Of a stretch of DNA of 64,000 nt, positions 37,870 through 47,100 are shown one piece after another; the first letter of the stretch is position 1; each line of letters begins with the position of its first letter. Position numbers and translations under genes: made by a program. This stretch comes from JAHDHW01 sp965277415. GTDB taxonomy: Bacteria > Bacteroidota > Bacteroidia > Chitinophagales > Saprospiraceae. The stretch is from assembly GCA_965277415.1 (NCBI GenBank), contig CBDICS010000086.1:62001-126000 (forward strand). Reading direction: 5' to 3'. The notes beneath the pieces are model-generated. The model was not told the DNA's origin. It saw only the letters and a list, made by a program, of their open reading frames with translations, and made no database searches.

Positions 37870-38112
37870 CTAGCGAGGTCGATTTATTTTAAGGGAAATG
37901 GTTCGGGTATCCCAATCTGCTGATTTGATCTCGTCTTCTCTATCTGATAGTTCCTTCAAGGTTTTATTAGAAGCGACACTGGCTTGGTTGAAATGATCGG
38001 TATCAAACTCTTCATTAGAAATTAATAATTTTAAATACTCCGTAGTAGAAGTTTTGCCCTCTTCATATAGTTGGTCAGAAAGCTTAACGTTAATAGTCTT
38101 AAATAAATCTCC
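37870..38112 (-). pseudogene. broken ribbon-helix-helix antitoxin-like ORF
   Basis: The minus strand is open for 80 codons. It begins KTINVKLSDQLYEEGKTST, followed by TEYLKLLISNEEFDTD and a charged tail ending ISLKINRPR, stop TAG at 37870. A beta strand plus two helices in this spacing is typical of RHH antitoxins such as ParD. There is no ATG in frame: the frame is closed by TGA at 38113-38115, and a nearby ATG (38116 region) is in another frame. I therefore call it a decayed or frameshifted antitoxin gene. An ATT start is a less likely alternative. No toxin partner is visible beside it. Confidence 0.5.
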
Positions 38113-38178
38113 TCATCTATTTTTTTCAATGGCTCTTAGCATATGAAAACCTGTTTTTTTATAAAAACAAATATTTCA

Positions 38179-38208
38179 TGACGCGTTGGGAAGATAATTT
38201 GACGCGTT
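38179..38208 (+). promoter_or_regulatory. 9-bp direct repeat, LytTR-type site, copy 1
   Basis: TGACGCGTT occurs at 38179-38187 and again at 38200-38208, exactly 21 bp apart with a 12-bp spacer. Copies 2 and 3 (61287, 62550) are identical including the spacer. A -7-like TAAAATTC begins 36 bp after the second repeat, the same offset as in the other copies. This is the geometry of LytTR (AgrA/ComE-type) binding sites. It lies upstream of the nine-gene RHS operon. Confidence 0.65.
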
Positions 38209-38541
38209 CAACAGAAAAATCACTTAGAAACTTGATAATGCGGTAAAATTCATCTTATATTTAAAAGACAAAAGGTATCTATGATTACTAAAATATATGA
38301 TTTTAAATTTGACAAACTTAGTAGATAGTATTTTCTAAGTTGATTTTTTTTAATCTCATATTTTAATCTATGAAAACTGTTCTTTTCTAACAAGAGTACT
38401 TTATCATATCTAATGATAGATAAAAATTGCTCTATTAATTAACTGAATTTTACATCATGTAGATTACTACTAATGATGGTTTAATTATCCTCCATTTGGA
38501 GACTAATTGTAATGAGTTATATTCATTCAAAACCTATTGCT

Positions 38542-39366
38542 ATGTTCTTAAAGAAACTAATTATTACAACTTTCTTTTTGCATTTTATTTTTTGTGGCTT
38601 TACTGCTATCCAGTTTTATGAAGGACTTCTTAATAATGGTGCCGTTACAAACGTAGCACTAACGAGTCATATTTCCTGGGGCTTTGTGGATATTGATTTT
38701 ATTCAACTGAATAAAATTGAAGGATCGAAGGATGGAATGATTAAGTTTAATATTCAACCTACTGATTATGTAGAAGTATCCCTGACTAAAGCTAGTAATC
38801 TGAATGCCCGATTTGGATTTATATTTAAATCTGCAAATCATTTTACATTACAACTTAATGGAGAGGAAGAAGATTTAGGAACTATAGGATATAATTCAAC
38901 AGATGAATTTAGAGTGGTGAAATGCGGAATGTTAATCCGGTTTTATAAAAACATGGATTTATTATATGAGTATTGTGATAATAATTCTGCTGAAGATTTG
39001 GTACACACTACTCATGTGACTACTGCAGTGAATACAGAGTTGTTTTTGACTTTTGATTCAGATCTATCTAATTGTTCTAGCCCTTTCTTTGCTTCTCCGA
39101 ATGATACCGAAATGATGCTTCTTAATTCAACAAATATAGAGTCGTCGGAAGTAATGTTAAGTGAAAATACGGAACCTACAAATACTAGTGAACAGTTGGT
39201 TTTTTCAGGAGATAAAATCATCATTGCTAATGTATTCAATCAAGAAGGTGCTCCTGTAAAACAGTTTAGAATTCGGACTACAAAGGCTGGTAAAATCCCT
39301 AATTCTCATGCTGTCTACGACTATATGAGAGAATCATATCGAGTGGAATTCAAAGAAAATAACTAA
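38542..39366 (+). CDS. secreted protein, first gene of the RHS operon
   Basis: A 274-aa protein with an N-terminal hydrophobic signal (MFLKKLIITTFFLHFIFCGF). The rest is beta-rich (SHISWGFVDIDFIQLNKI, FTLQLNGEEEDLGTIG) and resembles a jelly-roll or lectin-like fold, but no family is recognised. The first in-frame ATG is 38512; ATG 38542 gives a proper signal peptide and is preferred. It is followed after 23 bp by the outer-membrane barrel gene, so it is the head of the RHS operon. The promoter-like direct repeats are about 330 bp upstream. Confidence 0.7.
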   Translation: MFLKKLIITTFFLHFIFCGFTAIQFYEGLLNNGAVTNVALTSHISWGFVDIDFIQLNKIEGSKDGMIKFNIQPTDYVEVSLTKASNLNARFGFIFKSANHFTLQLNGEEEDLGTIGYNSTDEFRVVKCGMLIRFYKNMDLLYEYCDNNSAEDLVHTTHVTTAVNTELFLTFDSDLSNCSSPFFASPNDTEMMLLNSTNIESSEVMLSENTEPTNTSEQLVFSGDKIIIANVFNQEGAPVKQFRIRTTKAGKIPNSHAVYDYMRESYRVEFKENN

Positions 39367-39389
39367 ATAATTCAAAGTATAATCATTGA

Positions 39390-41867
39390 TTGTTGGAAAC
39401 TAAAAAAATACATACCATTATTTTAAAAAAGATATTACTGAGTATTTTTTGCCTATTATCCTTAGGGATGATAGTGAACGCTCAGTTATCATTTACCTTA
39501 TCTTCCGATCCTTTGTTGGTCAACGATAGACTATCTGTAGATGGTATAGTTTTGCAAATTCAGAATAATTCAAATTTTGTTGGTGATGTTTTTATCAATA
39601 TTTATTCAGATCGTTTTCAACAGAAAATCGTTTCCAAATCAAGAAACTTAACGATCCGAGAATTGAATCATACATTCAATTTGCAAGAGGTTTTTACAAA
39701 TCCAAATTTTGAATGGACTAGTGAAGAATCAACTACAGTTTGTTTTCAAATCGTTTCTGAAAAACAAAACCTTCCACTCGGCCTTTCCTGTTCTGAGCTT
39801 ATACAAGTAAGGAGGCAGAAGGGCAATAAAATAAAAAATAAAAAAGGTAAACCGAATTTTTTCGATACAAATATTACTTATGAATTAGAAGCGTTACCAA
39901 AGAGTTCGACTCCGGTCAACCACATATTGGATTATTCAGGAGAGTTGAGAGTCAAAGAATTACCGATTAAATTTCAAGGGTTTTTTCAAAGAAATAGAGA
40001 TCCTTATCTCGATTATGATTTATCTCATTTTTCAAGTTTTATTGATGTTGGTAAATGGCGTCAGAAAGTTAAGGAAAAAGCAAATAAGGTATATCAAAAA
40101 GAAAGAGATAGCTTACTAATTGAATTTCCAGATTATCGATCTTATTCTAAGAAAAAAGAATATGTTGACCGGGTTTTTAATGATTCCGGGACTCTTGAAG
40201 ATTTAAAAGCTGTAGACAGCCTTACGGCCTTAATGGAAGCATTCGATATAGTATCTGTGGATGAACTGCCTGCTTATCAGGATAGTTTAAGTCAGGCACT
40301 CATTGAACAAAAAAATCAATTGAATGAAAAGAAAAACACTTCACTTAAACATGCGGAACGCGATTCTTTAGAGCGACAATTATTAATATTACAAGGACAT
40401 ATAAGAGAAGTAGAACGTCTATCTAAGCTCGCTTTGAAAAAAGAAGCTTATGATAATTTAAAAAATATTAGTTCTGATGGTAAAGAATATCTTCAAAAAG
40501 CAGATAGTGTTTCTAGAGGGTTTGATCAAGACTATCAGAATATATTAAACCGCCCTAATAAGTTAAATCAATATTTAAAACACCATAAAATCGGTGGTAA
40601 ATACATGTATTTATTAAATCATGTTTCTGAATTTCGCTTTGGAAATATCAACCCAGGATATTCACAGTTGATTTTACAAAATAGCCAGATTCGTGGATTG
40701 TCAATTGGTGTAGAATATGGACAATGGGGGATTGCGGGCTTTAGAGGAAATCTTACCAATAGCGATTTGAATATTGTACCAGATTCATTGTCTTTAAGAA
40801 TAAATGTAACAGGAGCAAAACTTAGTTATTCCAAATCTAATAAAGTGAAGAATACTTTTTTCCTAGTGACAGCTAAAGAAATCAAATCCTTTGGAGAACG
40901 AGTCAATCAATCTATTGTTGGTCATACTTCGATTTATCACCTGAATAAGCAAAATAGAATGGATTTTGAAATTGCTTGGGCATTGGATGATACTGGAATC
41001 TCTAGCGAATTGGAAGAATCACAAGCTGAAAAAGTGATTAAAGCACTGGCTGCGATATATAATTACTCTGGTACTACAGGTAATGGAAAGTTAAATTGGA
41101 ATACTGAAGTAGAATACTACGGGCCAGAATATTTTGATTTTAATAATCCTTTTTTAATTAATAATTCAATTGAATTTTCGAATAATATCAGATATGCAGT
41201 TTTAAAAGGATTTCAGGTTGGCTTGAGCACATTATATAATAAAGGAGACCTTTGGAGAACAAATATTTCTACTAGGAAACAGACAATCTCTAAAGGATTT
41301 AATGCTTCATTTTTTCATGAAAAATGGCCTGCTGTTCAATATGTTTTTAATAATTCGAAAATTGATGGAGCTAATTTTACACTTCATAATTATTTTCAAA
41401 ACCTGAATATCAGTAAAAAATATTCAATTAAGAATACCCAACTTCAATCTCTTTTAAATACTACCTTTTTAGAAAACGATTCTCCACTGGATTCTATTGA
41501 TAGTCGCTTGATTACAATTTATGCCAGCCAACAAATTCGGCTTACTGAGCACCTTCGTGTTATTGCTGCCTTTAATTATTTTAAACTAAATAACCTCCAG
41601 AGCGGAAGAGGATTAGATCTGAGTTATGAAATAAAAATGCCTATAAACTTTGATCGACTCACAATTGATCCAGGACTTAAATGGATTAGTAATTCTAATT
41701 TTGAAAAATTAGGATGGAGTATGAATGTCTCTTGGCAGATATTAAAAGACCTTAGTTTTAATGCTTTTGTCAATTCCTTGTGGCTCAATGGTACTATTGA
41801 TGAATTTGGCCTAATTAATAATGAGTATACGCCCCATTTTAGTGGACGGATAAACTATAGATTTTAA
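39390..41867 (+). CDS. outer-membrane beta-barrel protein of the RHS operon
   Basis: An 825-aa protein with a signal peptide (LLSLGMIVNAQ), an N-terminal beta domain (about 32-150) with an internal cysteine pair, a charged coiled-coil-rich middle (about 220-400, EVERLSKLALKKEAYDNL), and a C-terminal half of alternating aromatic strands that ends in SGRINYRF. The terminal Phe is the usual outer-membrane barrel end. Translation must start at TTG (39390 or 39393), because TGA lies just upstream and no ATG precedes the signal peptide. The N-terminal domain resembles that of the next gene product. No family is recognised. By context it could be the outer-membrane channel or anchor for the giant RHS proteins. 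Confidence 0.75.
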   Translation: MLETKKIHTIILKKILLSIFCLLSLGMIVNAQLSFTLSSDPLLVNDRLSVDGIVLQIQNNSNFVGDVFINIYSDRFQQKIVSKSRNLTIRELNHTFNLQEVFTNPNFEWTSEESTTVCFQIVSEKQNLPLGLSCSELIQVRRQKGNKIKNKKGKPNFFDTNITYELEALPKSSTPVNHILDYSGELRVKELPIKFQGFFQRNRDPYLDYDLSHFSSFIDVGKWRQKVKEKANKVYQKERDSLLIEFPDYRSYSKKKEYVDRVFNDSGTLEDLKAVDSLTALMEAFDIVSVDELPAYQDSLSQALIEQKNQLNEKKNTSLKHAERDSLERQLLILQGHIREVERLSKLALKKEAYDNLKNISSDGKEYLQKADSVSRGFDQDYQNILNRPNKLNQYLKHHKIGGKYMYLLNHVSEFRFGNINPGYSQLILQNSQIRGLSIGVEYGQWGIAGFRGNLTNSDLNIVPDSLSLRINVTGAKLSYSKSNKVKNTFFLVTAKEIKSFGERVNQSIVGHTSIYHLNKQNRMDFEIAWALDDTGISSELEESQAEKVIKALAAIYNYSGTTGNGKLNWNTEVEYYGPEYFDFNNPFLINNSIEFSNNIRYAVLKGFQVGLSTLYNKGDLWRTNISTRKQTISKGFNASFFHEKWPAVQYVFNNSKIDGANFTLHNYFQNLNISKKYSIKNTQLQSLLNTTFLENDSPLDSIDSRLITIYASQQIRLTEHLRVIAAFNYFKLNNLQSGRGLDLSYEIKMPINFDRLTIDPGLKWISNSNFEKLGWSMNVSWQILKDLSFNAFVNSLWLNGTIDEFGLINNEYTPHFSGRINYRF

Positions 41868-41895
41868 TTTCTGAAAATAGGAAATAAATAATCTT

Positions 41896-42996
41896 ATGAT
41901 GAATAAACTATTTTTAATTATTACAATGACATGCTGTTCACTTCTTGGAGTGAATGCACAGCTTGCAACAGTGGAATTGTCACCACCATTGAATCAAAAT
42001 AACCGAATGAGTTTAAACGACTTGCTTCAGTTTTATGTCCACTCCAATACGGATGATCCAACCTTTGTTTACCTGCAACTTGCTATCGAACGACAAAATT
42101 TTGGACTTGTAAGCGTTTTGAAGACAGATATATTTGAACTAGCCGATGGGATTTCTCCAGCTCCGGTTTTAGTAGGTTATAATGGGTCAAAACTTCAAAT
42201 GATATCTACCAGAATAGGATATGAGAATATCAAACGAAGCGACTTCGTATTCCCGGATGGTAATTATAATTATTGTATAGAGTTACGTGATAGAGAAGGC
42301 GTTCTTGTTCATAAAGATTGTGCTGCCTTCGAAACCGTTAATCCAGTTTCTTTTTTTCTGATTTATCCTTTCGATCACCAAGAAGTTAAAGAGGATCGGC
42401 CAGTATTTACTTGGACACCTATGATTATTCAAGATGGACGGGATATTGATTATCGTATCCGCTGGGTTGAAAAAGATGAGAAAGCAAATGCTAATAATGT
42501 ATTTTATAATACACCTAATTTTTTTCAAGTATTGAGTGTTGAGGAAAACCTTTTGCCTTACAAAATAGAATACCCCGAGTTCGATCCTGAAAAATATTAT
42601 TATTGGCAGGTAGAAGCTTTTACGGGTAGAACTATTTTAGCTAAAAGCGATATCTGGGAGTTTTATTTTTCGAAAGAAAAACCAGTCAAGGGACCTTCCA
42701 GTGTGTATGTGAAAGTTGACCTAGAACGGTTCACAAAAACACATTTATTTAAAGGTGATTTTCTAAATTTTGAATGGATTAATAATTATAAATCAGAAAT
42801 GATGAAATATAAAATATTAGACCATCAAAATAAAGAAGTCATTAGTGGTAGTCGGAATCATTTAGGAGTAGCAGAGAATGGGAATAATTATTTTCAATTA
42901 AATGTAAGTGACTGGATTAAAAAAGATGAACTGTATACACTAGTTGTCTTAGGTAGAAAAAGAAACTTTAAAGTGAAATTTAAAAAGATACAATAA
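41896..42996 (+). CDS. periplasmic FN3-like protein of the RHS operon
   Basis: A 366-aa exported protein (signal ends near LLGVNAQ). Residues about 22-145 form a beta domain like that of the preceding barrel protein: LSPPLNQNNRMSLND here against LSSDPLLVNDRLSVDG there, with a matching strand-Cys near the end (YCIELRDREGVL). Residues about 150-265 look like fibronectin type III (RPVFTWTPMI, DIDYRIRWVE, YYWQVEAF), followed by a further small beta domain. No enzyme motif. It overlaps the Skp-like gene by one base (TAATG), so it is translationally coupled. It may be an adaptor between the barrel and the RHS proteins. Confidence 0.75.
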   Translation: MMNKLFLIITMTCCSLLGVNAQLATVELSPPLNQNNRMSLNDLLQFYVHSNTDDPTFVYLQLAIERQNFGLVSVLKTDIFELADGISPAPVLVGYNGSKLQMISTRIGYENIKRSDFVFPDGNYNYCIELRDREGVLVHKDCAAFETVNPVSFFLIYPFDHQEVKEDRPVFTWTPMIIQDGRDIDYRIRWVEKDEKANANNVFYNTPNFFQVLSVEENLLPYKIEYPEFDPEKYYYWQVEAFTGRTILAKSDIWEFYFSKEKPVKGPSSVYVKVDLERFTKTHLFKGDFLNFEWINNYKSEMMKYKILDHQNKEVISGSRNHLGVAENGNNYFQLNVSDWIKKDELYTLVVLGRKRNFKVKFKKIQ

Positions 42997-43505
42997 TGAA
43001 AGTATTACTAGGAGCCTTAATAATTATAATATTGGGAGGAATGATTTTGGGGTATATTGATTTAAGCCAAAAGATAAATAATACAGGAACTGCTGTGATC
43101 AATATGGAGGATTTGTATTTGTCTTTTGAGTTGACAAAAGAACTAGAGAAAAAATATAAAAAATTATCAAAAGATAGAAATATAGCTATTGACAGTTTAG
43201 ATAAAATAATCAAAACATTACAATACAACAAAATAATGCCACAGGATAAAATAGTTCAGAAATTGCAAGTGACCTCTTATAATAGAGCTACGCTTCAGCA
43301 ACAAAATGAAAATACAAAACTTGAGTTGGAACAACAAATCTGGAATCAACTCAATCAATATTTAAATGAGTTTGGACAACAACAAACCAATAGTATCATT
43401 TTGGGTGCTCAAGGAAATGGAAATATAATTTATGCTGGTGAACTTGTAGATGTTACCACAGAAGCAATCAAATTTGTTAATAATAAATACCAAGGATTAA
43501 ATTGA
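42996..43505 (+). CDS. Skp/OmpH-like periplasmic chaperone
   Basis: A 169-aa protein with one N-terminal membrane segment (LLGALIIIILGGMILGYI) and a Skp/OmpH arrangement: a short strand (AVINMEDLYLSFELTKELE), a long coiled-coil of about 70 residues, and a returning strand (SIILGAQGNGNIIYAGE) followed by the VTTEAIKFVNNKYQGLN end seen in OmpH proteins. Skp-like trimers hold unfolded outer-membrane or exported proteins in the periplasm. A dedicated copy inside the operon suggests a chaperone for the barrel or for the giant RHS chains. The next gene overlaps its stop codon. Confidence 0.8.
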   Translation: MKVLLGALIIIILGGMILGYIDLSQKINNTGTAVINMEDLYLSFELTKELEKKYKKLSKDRNIAIDSLDKIIKTLQYNKIMPQDKIVQKLQVTSYNRATLQQQNENTKLELEQQIWNQLNQYLNEFGQQQTNSIILGAQGNGNIIYAGELVDVTTEAIKFVNNKYQGLN

Positions 43506-44140
43506 AAACACACATCAAATCATACGCATCGTTTTATGGTATTATAGCCTTAGGACTTATACTCTTATTCTGGGTATTCGGCAATAGCATCAGCCCTGTA
43601 GATTATCTTAATAAAATAGATCAAAGTAAAGGAACATATGTCCAAAGTAAAGTATTTGGAGATCTTAATATTCAAATGGTTTACCACCCTCCAGCTTATC
43701 AGGCTGCTGCCCAATATGTCAAATCTGGAGAACGGAGTGAACAATCTCCTAATGATTTAATAGAGACATTTAGTCAAACTAGTAATTATCGTTTAAGGTT
43801 TGAAAATATACAAGGTGGAGGCTTGCTTCCCGAAATGGCTAAGTCAACAGATAACTATCAGGATCTCGTTCAATATTTTTCATTTGCTATTCAGGAAGAC
43901 TTATTTCTCTGTACTCCAACAGATACCCTTAAGAGTACTTTTGTACATTTTGAACGTAATTACAATTTGGCGCCATTCATAAATATTGAAGTAGGTTTCG
44001 ATACAAAAAAATTGAATCGGGCACTTTATAACAATGAAGAATGGGCAGTGCTCTTCAATGCAGAACGATTCGCATTAGGCCCTTTATATTTTAGATACAA
44101 AACCAAAGAGGTTAGTGAAAGGCCTCAATTAAAATTTTAG
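43502..44140 (+). CDS. membrane-anchored protein of the RHS operon
   Basis: A 212-aa protein with one N-terminal membrane segment (YGIIALGLILLFWVFG) and a soluble periplasmic domain with no known motif. Its start is TTG 43502, overlapping the stop of the Skp-like gene (TTGA), so it is translationally coupled. Only 14 bp separate it from the 2308-aa gene. The family is unrecognised. A role in export or assembly of the RHS pair is inferred only from position. Confidence 0.7.
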   Translation: MKTHIKSYASFYGIIALGLILLFWVFGNSISPVDYLNKIDQSKGTYVQSKVFGDLNIQMVYHPPAYQAAAQYVKSGERSEQSPNDLIETFSQTSNYRLRFENIQGGGLLPEMAKSTDNYQDLVQYFSFAIQEDLFLCTPTDTLKSTFVHFERNYNLAPFINIEVGFDTKKLNRALYNNEEWAVLFNAERFALGPLYFRYKTKEVSERPQLKF

Positions 44141-44154
44141 AAAAATAACGAAGC

Positions 44155-47100
44155 ATGAAAACATATAAACTCTATAAAAAAATAAGTCTCTCTCTAATAC
44201 TAGTCTTATTGTTTCAAATAGTTGCACCCTCAGTTACCTATGCACTTACTTCAGGCCCTAGTCAACCGGAAGTACAGAGTTTTGAGCCTGTAGGAACTTC
44301 CCAGATGGTTGATTTATTTTCTGGGGATTTTAATTATAATATTCCACTTTTAGAAGTTGGAGGTTATCCAATTAATATTGCCTATCATGCGGGGATTGGT
44401 ATGGAACAGGAGGCAAGCTGGGTGGGCCTAGGTTGGAGTCTTAACCCGGGTGCTATAAATAGATCCATGCGTGGTATCCCAGATGATTATGCGGGAGAAG
44501 TAATTCAAAAGAAAGTCAATCAGAAAAAAAATGTTACCGTTTCTTTATTAGTCAAACCAGAGGTTGAACTATTTGGACTTTCAAAGAAAAAGAAAAAGAA
44601 ACCTATTGGCTCACTCAATTTTTCAGCTGGTGTCCGCTATAATAATTATAAAGGAGTAAGTATAATTGGTTCGGCCAATATTGGTCTAGATATCATTAAA
44701 ATGGGGTCTTTTGGACTGAACCTCAATATGGGCGTTGATCTTGAAAACGGAATCAGTATTACGCCCTCTTTGAGTTCTACATTTAAAATCTCGGAGGAGA
44801 AAAATATTATTGGAAAATTGAATATTGGAGCACCTTATAATTCGAGACAAGGATTGTCTGAATTGACTTTTAGTAAGGAGTATTCTAGAAGTGTTTTTGA
44901 AGAAACGAAAAAAGGATTATATAGCTCTAAAACAGGCGTTACTATTAATAGTACATTAGCTAACTTTAATACCCCTTCTTATATTACTAATGCCGACTTC
45001 AATTCGGAAGCATTTTCTTTTAGTCTTAATTTAGGAATCGGAGGTGAAATTCCTTTTACGAATATAGAAGGTTCTGTTCTGGGATCATATAGTCAGCATA
45101 AAATTAATGGGACTAGAAACCTTAAAGCTTATGGCTATTTAAATCACCATTTAGCAAACCCGGAATTAGATTTATTAGATTTTAATAGAGAACAGGATGG
45201 CCCTTATTTTCCTTCAAGTAATGTATTACCACTAACAAATCTTACTAATGATGTTTATGCGGTTACAGGGCAAGGTATGGGCGGTGTTTTCAGGGGGTTC
45301 AGAAATCAAATCTCTTATGTAACTGATCCTAGTACATTTACAAGTAATGATGATGCGTCTTTTGGATTAGATGTAGGCACTCCTGCAGCAACAATACCCT
45401 TTAAAGGAGGAGGGAACGTAGCCGTTCATCAATTGACTTCAACTTCGGGCTTATGGTTTAAGGATAATAATGCGCTGACAAACTATAATACTAATAAACT
45501 GCCAGTCAGCTCATTAAATAAAATGAAATTCGAACCGACGTACTTAAAACAATTAGGAGAACTTTCGGCAGATAATGGTCGATTTGACAATTTGGGAAGG
45601 TTGGAAGCATTAGCCTTTGAAAATACGAAACATGAATTAGCTGGGGATTTATTAAAACTAGATAATAGTAATGTAGCTGCTGTAGAAGAAGAAAGAGCGA
45701 TCAGGAATCAATTGACATATCCTAAAACTTTTGAAGAAGCCATTAATGAAGATTACTCTCGAGAAGTCAGGAGTTATACTCCCGGCTTACATATTGATAC
45801 TAATGGCGATCTAGAATATACTTCAAAAGGTTTAAATGAATACAAGGATGAATTGGGGGTGATGCCTACTCAGATTGCAGAATTTAATGTACTTCGTGCT
45901 GATGGTATGCGATATGTTTATGGCCAGCCAGCCTATAATTTAAGTCAGGAAGAAGTAATATTTAATGCTCCCGAACATCCGTCCAATGCACAAGTAGTTT
46001 ATAATAATGGAGATTTAGAATCAGGTAATAATAATGGGATTGATGACTTTGTCTCCAAAGAAATCTTACCAGCTTATTCTTATGCTCATTTATTAACAAA
46101 GGTCTTATCAAGCGACTATTCTGATTTGACAGGAGATGGCCCAACAGATGACGACTATGGTAGCTGGGTGAAATTTAATTATACCGCTCAAGCTGGTCCT
46201 ATGTCTGATCCTATAAATCCTGAAAATTACAATTGGCGTTTCCCCTATTTTGAAAATGAAAGCAGTGATGGTATTGCCAATTTTAATGAAGGTTTAAAAT
46301 CAAGAAGCCTTGATGACAAAGCCAATTACACTTATGGTGAAAAAGAATTGTGGTTTATGCATTCTATCGAATCTAAAACCCATATCGCAATTTTTCATAC
46401 TTCTTCCCGTGCCGATGCTAATGGAGTTAATAATGCATTAGGAAATACTTCAAATGTAAGCCCCAAAAATCAAAAACTGGAGCAAATAAAATATTATGCT
46501 AAAAATGATTTAGCAGAATTTGGAGAAGTAGCTATCCCCTTAAAAACTGTTCATTTTGGTTATGAAAATGAATCTGGAAATGCATATACATTATGTCAGG
46601 ATGTTCCAAATAATTTTAATAATACAACTGGTAATGATGGAAAGCTTACATTAAAAACGCTTCACTTTACTTATGGCAATTCCCAAAAAGGAGAGTTCTC
46701 TAAATATCAATTTAATTATAATGAATCCTATGTAGACAATGATAATGAAACGCAGGATTATAATTATAATCGCCGTGGACAGGATCGTTGGGGATGCTAT
46801 AAAGAAGAATTAACAGATAATTATAATCCTTTACAAATTGCAAATAATGACCCGCTGAGTAATAGTGATTTCCCTTATGCAGAACAAAACGAAACTTTGG
46901 CAAATGAATATGCAAAAGCCTGGAATCTATCAGAGATTATTTTACCATCAGGAGGGAAAATAAATATCAATTATGAATCTGATGATTATGCCTATATACA
47001 GGATAAGCGGGCAGGACAAATGTTTACTCTAGCTGGACTTGCGGGCGATGTGCCGACTTCGTTTAATGACCTTGACGATAATGACTTATTGGGCTCAACT

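Larger units (their letters stand above)
37762..38511. other. long intergenic region with antitoxin remnant and regulatory repeat
   Basis: About 750 bp between the xylose transporter and the RHS operon. It holds a broken minus-strand ribbon-helix-helix-like ORF (37870-38112) and the direct-repeat site (38179-38208) with a -7-like box, both entered separately. Downstream of those it is AT-rich leader sequence before the first RHS operon gene. Confidence 0.6.
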
